Positions 23,104 to 32,544 are shown, numbered from the stretch's first letter. The stretch: DNA of 32,627 nt from a bacterium (GCA_030149525.1 JASBRJ010000338.1:1-32627); one strand, 5' to 3'. Notes: generated by a model not told the origin, from the sequence alone. Numbers and translations: made by a program.

Positions 23104-26100
23104 ATGAAGTTTCGTCAACTGGCCATAAAGCTCTTCAAGCGGGGAGTACCGATACTGGCTCTGCTGCTACTGGTAGGGTTCGTGCTGTTTCTCATGTTTT
23201 TCGACAGCATCGGCCAGACAGTTCTTGACCGAGTCGAACAGAGCATCCCCGGGAACCTTACGGTCAAGCGTTTTTCCCCCTCCTTGGGCGGTCTTACCCT
23301 CAACGGAGTGAAGTGGAATCTCGATAGCAAGGAGCCGATTCTGGAAGCCTCCGAGATCGACGTGAATCTTCGTTTCGGACAGCTTCTGAAGGGGCGTTGG
23401 AATCACGCCGTGTCCGAGGTCGTCCTTCACAAGCCTGGTCTGCGCGTGGTTGTCGACCCTAACGGCAATCTCAATCTCTTAGACTTGCTCAATGTGAGTT
23501 CTGATGAGCCGGCTATCGATCTCAGCGAGATCCGTATGTCCATTCGCCTGGAAGATGGATGGATTCTTTACAACGATCGACGCGATGCCGGATTTCTGTA
23601 TGAACTGTCCGATTGGAACGGGCTCTTTGCCTTTGAGGACGGCAAGCATTTGGATTATCAAATGTCCGGTGCCCCCAATAGGAACGAGGACAGTCGCCTG
23701 TCTCTCTCCGGTCGCGTTGCATTGAACGAACCGAGAGCTCTCGTGACTCTTGGTTTGACCGACCTCCAACTCGAGCCATTCGCCGGATTTCCGGGGTTTG
23801 GACCTGGATTGACCCTAGTCAGGGGAAAAGTGAACGGATCGGTGCGAGCTTCAGGAGAGGGAGACAACTGGAACGACTTGTTGGCGAATCTGTTCCTAGT
23901 GGGTCATCTCGATCTCGATAACGGCGCTTTCCGTTCCCCTGAAATGCCGGCCGCTCTGGAAAAGATGGAAGGTCGCGTCGAGCTTCTCGGCTCCCAATTA
24001 GATGTCAACAACTTTCAAGGCTCGGTGCTTGAGATCCCGTTTCAGGCCGGCGGTGAAGGCGAGCTTGGGTCAGGCGGACAGTTGGAAGGCTGGGTTCAGA
24101 CACCTCGCTTCCCGCTTGCGAGACTCAACCCGCTCCTAAAAGAACCTCTTCCCATTAAGGGGGAAGCCGAAGCTCGAGTGAGAGCCAGAGCCAACCAAGG
24201 TAATATTCTTCTCCAGGGTACCCTGAAAGGCTACGACCTTCAGGCGGAAGGAGAGAGGATCGCCCATGCAGAGGCGGACTTTCTCAAGACCGAAGACCTC
24301 ATCCATCTCTCTCGACTCGAGGCAGAAACTTCAGCAGGACTTGTTTCCGGAGAAGGCTGGGTTTTTCTTGGCGAAGAGCCTCGCGTGCTTATCGACCTGG
24401 AAGGGCAGGACGCCGATCCGGAAGTGGTTCTTCCGGGCCTGGCCCAAAAAGCCGACTTCAAGGTGAAGGTGATGGGTTCGCCTCTCACTCCGCTCATCTT
24501 TGGCGGAGGAGAACTCAAGGGACTTGGTTCCTGGGCCCAGGGCATGAACGACGCCATCGGGCAGTTTGTCTACTCCGGTGACAACCTGCTTCTCTATGAT
24601 GGGAAAGCCTCCAAAGGGCAAAGTGCCGTCAACCTCAAGATGGGCATTTATGATCTCCAAGAGCAACTGTTTTCAGGAATCTTGAGCGCCACCGGATTTC
24701 GTTTGGAAGATCTGCCCGGAGTGAAAATCGACGGCGTCAGCGGGCAGTTCACAGGATCGGCTGTGGTGGATGCAGACCTCTCCGGCGAGACTCCAAAGGT
24801 GGAAGCCCAGGCTTTCCTCGAGCGCGGAGATTTTCGCTCGGGTGGACTGGAGGCGACCGATACCTCGGGTGAGTTCTTTTTTGATGGAAACCAGGTGGTT
24901 GTTCCACGTCTAGAAACAAGTGTTCTGGGCTCCAACTTCGGTCTTGCAGGGGCCTATGACCTGAGAAATGACGCGGTCCAAGTCGTGGGGCAAGGCAAGA
25001 ATGTCGATCTCTCCACAGTGGGTCTTTCCGGTCAGCGTGCCGATCTTGCGGTCACAGCCCAGGGTACACTTGGAGGACGAATCGGGGTCTACGGCCTAGC
25101 CGAATCCCAGTTGGGTAGAGTCGCTCTATCCGGCTTTCAGCGAGAAAACGGTGAGGTCGCGGGAGTGGCATGGGTTCAGGGAGAAAAAGATCAGGTCGCG
25201 GTCAATACGACTGTTGTCGCTAACGGGAGTTTGGACAACCTTTCTCTCGAGTACAACGGTCATCTTGATGGAGAGGGCCTGGCCAATCTCGGTCCCGTGT
25301 CTCTGTTCGGGTCGGCTCTTCTCAAAGACAGCACCCTCACTATTCAACCCACCATTTTTTCAGGTCTCGAAGCCCCCTCCGATGCTCGACTCTACCCCAT
25401 GATGACTTACCGAGGCGTAGCTTATACCTTCTTCGGTCCTCTGATGTCCGGGCCGCTGGAGAAGGTGGTTTTAGAGGAATCTCCTTTTCCCCGAGCACGG
25501 AACTTCATACTTGCCGGAGACGCCAATCTGGCGAGTGGAGAACTCGACCTGGGATTTCAGATGCACGCGGCGGGATTGGAAGAAGTTCCGCTTCCGGCGA
25601 TCGCAGAGAAACTTCCCTTCGAGCTTCTGGGCGGTTTTGGGAATTTCCAGGGGCGCGTAGTAGGCAATCTTAGCGATCCGATTGTCCAGGCGAACTTCCT
25701 CTTTCCCTGGTTGATGCTGGGCGATGAGACGGATCAGCGTCTGGCTCTGGGGGCTCGAGGTCGCTTGGAGTTTGCCAAAAACATGCTGAAGGTTCGGAAT
25801 GTAGCGGTCTCTCAAGCGTCCTTCGATTCAAGGCTTTCCGAGCGACGCACTCAGCGCGGGTCTCGGGATGGTTTGATTCGTTTGCGCGGCTTTTTGGCTG
25901 CCGACGAAAGCTTCGACCTGCGGGTGCGCACCGAAGGATTCTCTCCTGACTTTTTTGCTTTCTTTGCCCCTCCGGCCATTCGAGACTATGTACCTAGCGG
26001 TCGACTCTCCACCAAGAACCTTCACCTCTGGGGCACTCTCGATTCTCCATCCGCCTCCGGCCGGGTGGAGCTTCGGCGGGGCGGGATCATGTTAGCCGGA

Positions 26101-28920
26101 GGGCCTTACCCAATCACCTCCGCTTTCGCTGAACTGTCCAGTCAGAACGGGGAGGTTAGGGTCTCAGATCTCGGCCTGGTGGCACCGGGAGTGAAACTTT
26201 CCGGCGCCTTGACCCGCAGAGCCAACGGCAAACTGTCGGGCGAACTCTTTGCCGATGATATCGAACTTGATCGTCTGGAACGGTTTGGGGGGGCTCTGGC
26301 CGGGCTTGACGGCACGGCCGATCTGTTGGTGAACCTGAGCGGGCGCTTCCCCAGCGCACCGATCATGGAAGTGGGCTTGAGGACGAACGGGCTCACCTGG
26401 AACCCCTTCTCTATCGGTGGCAAGAATGAGGTGATCTCTATCCAGGAACTGGTTCTGGGAGAGTTCGATCCTGAGCGGGAGAATCGGCTCCTCTCAGGTC
26501 TCACCATTGCGCCAACCGACGACGGACTCTTTCTCGACTTCGAAGGTGAAGGCTTCAGATTCCGACGAGCCGACGACGGTTTAGGTCTGCAGCTAAGCGG
26601 CGCTGTCACCCTCCCCAGTCGGGGTGTCGACGCTTCCCCTTTCAAGACTTTCCGCGAGATGGCCGAATATTTTGCCTCTCCCGTTGGCCCCGACTTTGGC
26701 TCTCAAGGCGAACCTTTCCGGTTGGCCGTGCAGAATCTTAGCACCACCGAAGTGGCCGCGCTTTTGGGAGCGCAACGAACGAACATGGAGTTGGAATCAA
26801 GTTTTGAGCTGAGTCTTCTTGGCCAGTGGTGGAGAGATCATCAGCTCAAGGCAGGCGACAGTCTTCCTCACTATCGACTTGCCTTCGACGACCTTGCTGT
26901 TGCCAGCAAGACCGAAGGACCGGAGTCCGGCTTTAAGCTCACCACTGATCCTGTTCTTTCCTACCAAAGAGAAGGTCTGGCGGGATATCTCAACATTGAG
27001 AACTGGAACCTTGGATTCTTTAGAGAAGAGGATGTGGAGAACGAAGAGACCGGGACGGTGGACCGAAAGGTGGTCGATCAGGGAGTGATTGAAGCCTCCG
27101 GGCGCCTTGCTCTGGCGACGCTCGCCGGGACGGAACCGGTGAGCCGTCTGAAGGTGAGCGGCACCGACATTCCTCTCGCAAACCTAGCCTTTCTTCTGCC
27201 TAGCAACAGCGGGCTTTCCGGACTGGTGGATTCCATGCAGTTGGAGCTTGAAGGAGTACTTCCCAATCCGCGACTCAAGATGTCGGGGCTGGCTTCCAAT
27301 CTGAGCTTCGGGCCCCTCAAGAACATGCGTTTGGAGGGTGATATCAGCGGGATGCAAGAGAACGGTGCCTACCGGATTGTGGTGGGTGAGGAGGTCAATA
27401 AGGGGATCGCCTTCACCTTCAACGAGGCCGACCCCAAAGACCACTCGGTCACTGTAGACGGCGAGGCCATTCTGTTCTGGACCAGAGACGAGAGCAACAT
27501 CAGCAAAGACCGTCTGGAGCTTTTCGCCAAGAACCTCGGCGTCTCTTTGGAGAGTCCTATCGATCTCACGCTCGACATTATCGACAAGAATCTGGGCATT
27601 CTCGCCAATATGGTGGAGGGTAAGGTTGAAGCTCGGGGAGATTTTCTGGGCAAACTCGCTGTGACCGGGACTTTGCGAAGACCCGAGTTCGAAGGGCGGG
27701 CAAATCTCGATGACGGGCGTTTCATTTCCAGGGATTACGGACGCTTTGAGAATCTCAATCTCGATGCACGGCTCAACAGAATTACCAGAGCGGAAGCCAC
27801 CGAGTCACCTGTATTGCAGGCCTCTTCCAGCGGATTTCTTACTCGTTTAGCCATCGTCACGGCAGAAGGCACCTTGGGGGGGCAACCGTTTTTTGCCAAC
27901 GGCACAGCCGAGTTTGCCGGGCTGGCTCCCACTCTCCTGGACCTTTTCTTCGTTGGCGAATCCTTACCGGTTCGACTGCCGGGGCTCTTCTCAGGAACAG
28001 TTGACGTCGATCTTGAGATGAACGGCGAAGTCAAATCCGAAGACGGACAGCCCTATCTTCAGCCCCAGTTGTCTGGAATCGTGGTCATCCCTAACGGAAC
28101 CTTCGACATCCCGGTGGGCGGCAGCAGCCCCGCCACTGCTGAGGCTCTCAGCGAGTCAGGCCCCCAAGTTCCCGTAGACTTGTCGCTCGATATCTCACTG
28201 GGTAAAGAGTTCTTTGTTCAGGCCTACGACGCCAGGGTTCGGGCCCTTGGCGATCTCAACTTGAGAACGGAGCAAGGTGCCGCACGTCTCTTTGGAAGAG
28301 TGGAACTCAACAGAGGATTGATCAATATTCCTCTCTACGACGCCGCCTTCCGACTGCGTTCCGGCTTGGCCATCTTCGACGGTCCCTTCATCCCTGTTCT
28401 GCGGGGAGTGGAAGCGGTTGTGGATCTGGCCGGTTACCGGATCACGGCCCAGGTGGATGGCCGATATCCAGACACTCTCAACGTAGAGTTGATATCTGAC
28501 CCGCCGCTTCCGAAATCAGAGTTGGCCCGCGTGGCCATCTCCAGCGGCTTGCCCTCTCAGCAGATCTCAGGTGACCCCACATCGGACACCAGCACATTTG
28601 GCTCCCTCTCCAGCACAGGAGTCAACTTTCTGTCCGGTCTTCTCACCAGTAAGCTCACGAGAGAGATAGGGAACTTCCTCTTTCTGTCCGAGCTAACATT
28701 CGACTATATTCCACCCGCCACTTATGCCGTCAAGGTAGCCAAGGCGCTCGACCCCAACGACACCTTCCTAGTCACCGTAACTCGGATCATTCGAGATGAG
28801 GGCTTAAGTGAGAATCTCTTCGGGGTCGAGTGGCGATTCACCCGATCACTTCTCGTCCGGCTTGCCTTCGATCAACTTTCACGTATCCGTTTCTGGTTTC
28901 AAAGCATCAATCGGTTCTGA
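23104..28920 (+). CDS. tamB: TamB/AsmA-like inter-membrane protein (DUF490)
   Basis: A 1938-residue protein anchored in the inner membrane by one N-terminal helix (about 14-34), followed by a very long periplasmic stretch of beta-strand repeats. The C-terminal 250 residues carry the TamB signature: ISLGKEFFVQAYDARVRALG, GRVELNRGLINIPLY, a FDGPFIPVLRG segment, LISDPPLPKSELARVAISSG and an amphipathic end. Family members bridge inner and outer membranes as hydrophobic-groove lipid conduits or aid outer-membrane protein assembly with TamA. No BamA-family partner is in the window. The ATG lacks a Shine-Dalgarno sequence. The gene implies an outer membrane. A stable hairpin follows within 10 bp. 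Confidence 0.92.
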   Translation: MKFRQLAIKLFKRGVPILALLLLVGFVLFLMFFDSIGQTVLDRVEQSIPGNLTVKRFSPSLGGLTLNGVKWNLDSKEPILEASEIDVNLRFGQLLKGRWNHAVSEVVLHKPGLRVVVDPNGNLNLLDLLNVSSDEPAIDLSEIRMSIRLEDGWILYNDRRDAGFLYELSDWNGLFAFEDGKHLDYQMSGAPNRNEDSRLSLSGRVALNEPRALVTLGLTDLQLEPFAGFPGFGPGLTLVRGKVNGSVRASGEGDNWNDLLANLFLVGHLDLDNGAFRSPEMPAALEKMEGRVELLGSQLDVNNFQGSVLEIPFQAGGEGELGSGGQLEGWVQTPRFPLARLNPLLKEPLPIKGEAEARVRARANQGNILLQGTLKGYDLQAEGERIAHAEADFLKTEDLIHLSRLEAETSAGLVSGEGWVFLGEEPRVLIDLEGQDADPEVVLPGLAQKADFKVKVMGSPLTPLIFGGGELKGLGSWAQGMNDAIGQFVYSGDNLLLYDGKASKGQSAVNLKMGIYDLQEQLFSGILSATGFRLEDLPGVKIDGVSGQFTGSAVVDADLSGETPKVEAQAFLERGDFRSGGLEATDTSGEFFFDGNQVVVPRLETSVLGSNFGLAGAYDLRNDAVQVVGQGKNVDLSTVGLSGQRADLAVTAQGTLGGRIGVYGLAESQLGRVALSGFQRENGEVAGVAWVQGEKDQVAVNTTVVANGSLDNLSLEYNGHLDGEGLANLGPVSLFGSALLKDSTLTIQPTIFSGLEAPSDARLYPMMTYRGVAYTFFGPLMSGPLEKVVLEESPFPRARNFILAGDANLASGELDLGFQMHAAGLEEVPLPAIAEKLPFELLGGFGNFQGRVVGNLSDPIVQANFLFPWLMLGDETDQRLALGARGRLEFAKNMLKVRNVAVSQASFDSRLSERRTQRGSRDGLIRLRGFLAADESFDLRVRTEGFSPDFFAFFAPPAIRDYVPSGRLSTKNLHLWGTLDSPSASGRVELRRGGIMLAGGPYPITSAFAELSSQNGEVRVSDLGLVAPGVKLSGALTRRANGKLSGELFADDIELDRLERFGGALAGLDGTADLLVNLSGRFPSAPIMEVGLRTNGLTWNPFSIGGKNEVISIQELVLGEFDPERENRLLSGLTIAPTDDGLFLDFEGEGFRFRRADDGLGLQLSGAVTLPSRGVDASPFKTFREMAEYFASPVGPDFGSQGEPFRLAVQNLSTTEVAALLGAQRTNMELESSFELSLLGQWWRDHQLKAGDSLPHYRLAFDDLAVASKTEGPESGFKLTTDPVLSYQREGLAGYLNIENWNLGFFREEDVENEETGTVDRKVVDQGVIEASGRLALATLAGTEPVSRLKVSGTDIPLANLAFLLPSNSGLSGLVDSMQLELEGVLPNPRLKMSGLASNLSFGPLKNMRLEGDISGMQENGAYRIVVGEEVNKGIAFTFNEADPKDHSVTVDGEAILFWTRDESNISKDRLELFAKNLGVSLESPIDLTLDIIDKNLGILANMVEGKVEARGDFLGKLAVTGTLRRPEFEGRANLDDGRFISRDYGRFENLNLDARLNRITRAEATESPVLQASSSGFLTRLAIVTAEGTLGGQPFFANGTAEFAGLAPTLLDLFFVGESLPVRLPGLFSGTVDVDLEMNGEVKSEDGQPYLQPQLSGIVVIPNGTFDIPVGGSSPATAEALSESGPQVPVDLSLDISLGKEFFVQAYDARVRALGDLNLRTEQGAARLFGRVELNRGLINIPLYDAAFRLRSGLAIFDGPFIPVLRGVEAVVDLAGYRITAQVDGRYPDTLNVELISDPPLPKSELARVAISSGLPSQQISGDPTSDTSTFGSLSSTGVNFLSGLLTSKLTREIGNFLFLSELTFDYIPPATYAVKVAKALDPNDTFLVTVTRIIRDEGLSENLFGVEWRFTRSLLVRLAFDQLSRIRFWFQSINRF

Positions 28921-28929
28921 CAGCGGGCA

Positions 28930-28972
28930 GGGTAGGGTTTTCCCTCCATCTCGTGGAGGGAAAGCCCTACCC
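28930..28972. terminator. Long palindrome (19-bp stem) downstream of tamB
   Basis: Arms 28930-28948 and 28954-28972 pair over 19 positions, with one G-T wobble and a 5-nt TCTCG loop. No U run directly follows. A second weak hairpin (GGGGA 28977-28981 with TCCCC 28988-28992) follows, then CC and TTTTT. The pair may act as a compound terminator, or the palindrome may be a mobile REP-like unit. Confidence 0.7.
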
Positions 28973-29076
28973 AACCGGGGAGAGGTATCCCCCCTTTTTA
29001 CTAGGGGCGTGTCCCGAAAAAAGTTGTCCGGGTTCTCCGCGTCCAATTCTTCTCACATAATGGAGGGATTGATACT

Positions 29077-29715
29077 GTGAGTAAATCTGAGCATGCTGTG
29101 AGAGAAGTTGCCAAGCGACTGTGTTTCGAAGAGTTGGACACGAGAGCGTTCACGAGCCTTGAGTCCTTCCTGGAGTCTATAGACGAACCGGAGTCGCTTT
29201 CGGACCAAGAGCTCAAAGGGCGGTTTTTGGACTTCGAATCGAAATTCTACAATCTAGAACTGCTGGAAGGCTACGAAAATCTCCGGGACAGTCTCAATAT
29301 TTCGTCTGTCATGAACCGGAATATCCTGACGGTCCAGGCCACCGACTCCGCCACCAAAGTGGCAGCTCAGTTGACTCGGCGTATGATCACGGGACAACCT
29401 GTGGTCGATAGGAACGGTCAACTCTGTGGTGTTATCTCGGTGACCGACTTTGCAGGCCTTGTGGCAAGGCCGGAGTTGGTGGCCAGGTTGAGTGAGTTGA
29501 AGGTAGGGGACATTATGACAAAATATCCCATCACCGCCACCGTCAAATCGGAGTTGCTGGAGGTCTTGCATCTCATGATGAGCTTTCGACTGCACCGAAT
29601 CATCATTGTCGACGAGCACAGGCGACCGGTCGGAATCATCACCAGCCTGGACGTGACGAAGATTTTTCGTGAGATTCTCAAGTCGACCGGTCGAGGCGGC
29701 CAAGTTGCCCGCTGA
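29077..29715 (+). CDS. Two-CBS-domain protein
   Basis: A 212-residue protein. An acidic helical N-terminal part (1-70) precedes two CBS domains. These are about 78-127 (VMNRNILTVQATDSATKVA...GQPVVDRNGQLCGVISVTDF) and 146-197 (IMTKYPITATVKSELLEVL...RIIIVDEHRRPVGIITSLDV). Such pairs bind adenine nucleotides and regulate partner proteins. GGAGGG lies about 10 nt before the GTG. The end overlaps the HD-GYP response regulator, so a shared signalling task is likely. Ligand unknown. Confidence 0.88.
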   Translation: MSKSEHAVREVAKRLCFEELDTRAFTSLESFLESIDEPESLSDQELKGRFLDFESKFYNLELLEGYENLRDSLNISSVMNRNILTVQATDSATKVAAQLTRRMITGQPVVDRNGQLCGVISVTDFAGLVARPELVARLSELKVGDIMTKYPITATVKSELLEVLHLMMSFRLHRIIIVDEHRRPVGIITSLDVTKIFREILKSTGRGGQVAR

Positions 29716-30799
29716 GGCCCAAAAGTCCACAGAATTGTCCGGGCTCCGAGGCGGAGGCGGTCTGGATGTCAAATCTGCCCAGATACTGGTCGTAGACGAC
29801 GAGACTCAGGTGACCCGGCTGATTGAGAGGATTCTGCATCGGGAAGGTTATCTTCATGTGACAACTCTTAATGAGCCGGAGGCAGTGGTGCCTCTCTGCC
29901 GGGAGCTCAAGCCGGATCTGGTTCTCCTGGATCTCAACATGCCCAACCTCTCGGGTTTTGAAGTCTTGGCCCAGATCCAGCTGGAGGATTACGATTTCGA
30001 AACGACCCCCGTCGTGGTCCTCACCGGAGAGCGAGGTCGCGAGCCACGGATGAGAGCCTTGAATTTGGGAGCGAGGGATTACATTTTCAAGCCGTTCGAC
30101 TTCGAGGTTCTGGCCAGGATTCGGAACCTCTTGGAGCACCGCTTGCTGAGTAAGCGTCTTTTTTTTCAGAATCAGATTCTAGAGGAACGTGTACAGCAGA
30201 GAACCTTCGAGCTGCAAGAGGCTCATATCGAGACCGTGCGCAGGCTCGGCCTGGCCGCCGAGTTTCGGGATGATGATACAGGTGAGCATGTGGTAAGGAT
30301 CTGCGAGTCGACGCGTCTCTTAGCAACGGCTCTTGGCGAGGACAAAGAGCGGGCTGTCCGTTTTGGGCTTGCCGCCAAATTGCACGATATCGGGAAGTTA
30401 GGAATCCCTGACTCTATTCTCCTCAAGCCGGCTCGACTCAGTGAAGCGGAGTTTGAGGTGATGAAAACCCACACCACGATTGGAGCTCAGATCCTCTCCG
30501 GCGCCCATTCTACCCTTCTCCAGACCGCCAAGGTCATAGCTTTGAGTCATCACGAAAAATGGGACGGTACCGGATACCCTGAGGGCTTGGAAGGAGAGAA
30601 CATTCCTTACTCTGCGCGACTGGTGGCGGTTTGCGATGTCTTTGATGCGCTCACTTCAAGTCGACCCTATAAGGAGCCTTGGACCGTTGAGCGAGCTGTC
30701 TCACACATTCAAGAGCAAAGCGGACGGCACTTCGATCCCACAATGGTCGATGCGTTTCTGTCCGTCTTGGACGATATTTTGAAACTGAGGAAAGCCTGA
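29705..30799 (+). CDS. REC-HD-GYP response regulator, predicted c-di-GMP phosphodiesterase
   Basis: About 364 residues from the TTG at 29705, which has GAGG 8 nt upstream; a GTG at 29669 in the same frame is an alternative. The receiver domain shows ILVVDDE, the phospho-acceptor Asp in LLDLNMPNLSG, VVLTGERG and DYIFKPF. A coiled linker leads to an intact HD-GYP domain: EHVVRI, KLHDIGKLGIPDSILLKP, KTHTTIGAQIL, LSHHEKWDGTGYPEGLEGENIP, VAVCDVFDALTSSRPYK. All metal ligands and the GYP triad are present, so c-di-GMP hydrolysis controlled by phosphorylation is predicted. It lies between the CBS gene and a DHp-like protein. Confidence 0.94.
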   Translation: MPAEAQKSTELSGLRGGGGLDVKSAQILVVDDETQVTRLIERILHREGYLHVTTLNEPEAVVPLCRELKPDLVLLDLNMPNLSGFEVLAQIQLEDYDFETTPVVVLTGERGREPRMRALNLGARDYIFKPFDFEVLARIRNLLEHRLLSKRLFFQNQILEERVQQRTFELQEAHIETVRRLGLAAEFRDDDTGEHVVRICESTRLLATALGEDKERAVRFGLAAKLHDIGKLGIPDSILLKPARLSEAEFEVMKTHTTIGAQILSGAHSTLLQTAKVIALSHHEKWDGTGYPEGLEGENIPYSARLVAVCDVFDALTSSRPYKEPWTVERAVSHIQEQSGRHFDPTMVDAFLSVLDDILKLRKA

Positions 30800-30800
30800 G

Positions 30801-31397
30801 TTGGAGGACGACCACTTCCGGGAGGTTGGCGGGTCTCTTTTCCCCTTTATTCGATGTCTGGCTCATGACATGGCAACACCGCTGCTCACCGTTTTGGGCT
30901 ACAGTCAGATGCTGCTCTCCGATTTGGAGGGTCAGCAGATGGAGGACGTTCAGGTTATCGAGGCCTCGGCGCAGCGGCTCCGGAGTCTTCTCGCTCTTCT
31001 CTCGAGACTCTCTCGATTTCTCCCCGAGGAGAACTCTTGTTCAGCCCACGAGTTTTGTGAAGATCTCAAGTTTCTCGTGCTTTCCGCAGCCACCGGTGGC
31101 CGCTGCCGGGTGAATTGGGAGGAGGAAGGGTTGGAGCAGGGCGGCGAGCTCCCCTACAATCCGTGGAAGATTCGGGCGGCCGCGCTGAACTTAATGTCCT
31201 GTTTCCTAAAGAACGACTCCCTCTTAGTGAAAATGGCTCGCTCAACCGAACAACTCAAGTTGGTATTGAAATCTGATGCTCCGCCGCCGGACGAAACCTG
31301 CACTCGAGCGTCCAGGGGCCTGGAATCAGCAGGTGCTTCGGTGAAGAGAATAGACGAGACCACCGTTATCGTCGCACTGGCCATTCACGAGAGCTGA
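30801..31397 (+). CDS. Orphan histidine-phosphotransfer-like (DHp) protein with degenerate ATPase domain
   Basis: A 198-residue protein. Residues 8-72 look like a HisKA/DHp hairpin with an H-box, CLAHDMATPLLTVLGYSQ (H22), and a second helix, VIEASAQRLRSLLALLSRLSRF. The rest has helix-strand character where an HATPase domain would be, but no N, G1 (DxGxG) or G2 box can be found. It therefore should not bind ATP as a kinase does. The architecture recalls Spo0B and ChpT phosphotransferases. The TTG start follows the HD-GYP stop by 1 bp, with GAGGAAAG upstream, so the two are co-translated. It may pass phosphate to or from that REC domain. Confidence 0.7.
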   Translation: MEDDHFREVGGSLFPFIRCLAHDMATPLLTVLGYSQMLLSDLEGQQMEDVQVIEASAQRLRSLLALLSRLSRFLPEENSCSAHEFCEDLKFLVLSAATGGRCRVNWEEEGLEQGGELPYNPWKIRAAALNLMSCFLKNDSLLVKMARSTEQLKLVLKSDAPPPDETCTRASRGLESAGASVKRIDETTVIVALAIHES

Positions 31398-31408
31398 TAT
31401 CAGAATTA

Positions 31409-32110
31409 CTAGGCGTTGGGAAGGAAACTGCTGAGGCCACCCGGCAGAGCCGCACTTCGTTTTTCGGACGACTCGATGTAGCTCTCGATCCTGTCTCGCG
31501 CATGATCGTCGAGGTCGATGAATTGCAAGCCTATAAGATAATGACCGAAGGCGTTCTCTTTCTGCCAACTCACCTTGGAGACGACCTTGACCGGCTCTTG
31601 ACCTGGTTCCAGCAGAATACTGAATTTGAGTTCCCGATCTTCGGGTAGTGGTTCCTCGTGATTTATTCGCATCCCTGAGGCGGACATGTCGAGAGTGAAG
31701 ACACCGAAACGGGAGGTGTAAGAATCGAGTTCCAACTCGACCACCAGAATGCGCTCCAGTCGATACGACTTTCGTCGGTTCTCTTGAAAGCTCTGTTCGA
31801 GAAACTTTTTGAGCTTCTCTCGGGAGGTGTCTAGAAGCTCGTGAAATTGGAGGCCATAGACATTCATTCCACCCACAAGAGGTTTCTCCCAGACTCGGCG
31901 TACCGAGACGTCGATGGGCTCTTCTAGATGAAGTCGGAGGGAAACTGTTTCCCCCGGGGGGAAGTTATATTCCGTATGAACACGCATGCCGCCCTCACTG
32001 AGGTCATGAATATGAACCAAACAATGCTCAACGTCCGACCTTCCTATGATGTCGGCGGCGTAGATTCGTTTGATGGGGGCTCTTCGTCTGGACAGAGCGC
32101 GTCGTTCCAT
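31409..32110 (-). CDS. Tandem PilZ protein with two intact c-di-GMP motifs
   Basis: A 233-residue soluble protein. PilZ domain 1 has RxxxR (R4 and R8) and DLSEGG (D36). PilZ domain 2 has RxxxR (R113 and R117) and DMSASG (D141). Both should bind c-di-GMP. The open frame runs 171 codons further upstream, but that part is antisense to a better gene and has no PilZ character, so the ATG at 32110 is chosen. The ribosome site is weak. It converges with the DHp gene (11-bp gap) and is head-to-head with the thioredoxin-fold gene. It matches the 5133 gene in size and layout. Confidence 0.88.
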   Translation of the reverse strand: MERRALSRRRAPIKRIYAADIIGRSDVEHCLVHIHDLSEGGMRVHTEYNFPPGETVSLRLHLEEPIDVSVRRVWEKPLVGGMNVYGLQFHELLDTSREKLKKFLEQSFQENRRKSYRLERILVVELELDSYTSRFGVFTLDMSASGMRINHEEPLPEDRELKFSILLEPGQEPVKVVSKVSWQKENAFGHYLIGLQFIDLDDHARDRIESYIESSEKRSAALPGGLSSFLPNA

Positions 32111-32524
32111 TTTCAGTGGTTCGTTTCTCAAGTAAGAGTTCCTCGCCTGGGCCTTGCTCGTTGCCTCTCGCTCATTGTTCTCCTCATACTCACTTGTCAA
32201 GCCTGGGCCCTTCCTTCGGTGAGTGAAGACGGCAAAAGAATATATGTTAAACGGATTCTCGTGGAAGAGAAAGAGAATATTCTTTTCTTCCACGCTTCCT
32301 GGAGTAAGACATCCAGCCGATACAAGGTCGAGTTGGAGAAATGGCAAGCGCAGAACCCGGATACGGTGGTTCATCTGGTGGATGTGAAGACGTTGAAATC
32401 TCCCGTGGCTAAGCAGTTTAAGTTGGAGAACGTTCCCGCGTTTCAGATTTATAATAAACGAGGCGAGTTGGAAGAGTCCGGTCAGCAGGCTCACAACACA
32501 ATTTCCAAGCGACTTTCTCAATAG
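32024..32524 (+). CDS. Secreted thioredoxin-fold protein lacking the CxxC cysteines
   Basis: About 166 residues from the ATG at 32024. A signal peptide core (CLSLIVLLILTC, then QAWA before LPSV) is followed by a thioredoxin-like domain: ENILFFHASWSKTS, where WCxxC has become W-S-K-T-S, then VVHLVDVKT, and ENVPAFQIYNKRGEL with the cis-Pro. Without both Cys it cannot be a disulphide oxidoreductase and may be a binding or chaperone-like domain. The start is unsure. Every in-frame ATG lies antisense within the PilZ 5' end, and the only candidate beyond it is a CTG at 32147. It follows no operon partner in the window. Confidence 0.65.
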   Translation: MLNVRPSYDVGGVDSFDGGSSSGQSASFHFQWFVSQVRVPRLGLARCLSLIVLLILTCQAWALPSVSEDGKRIYVKRILVEEKENILFFHASWSKTSSRYKVELEKWQAQNPDTVVHLVDVKTLKSPVAKQFKLENVPAFQIYNKRGELEESGQQAHNTISKRLSQ

Positions 32525-32544
32525 AAGTTTTCGGTCTTTTCTCA

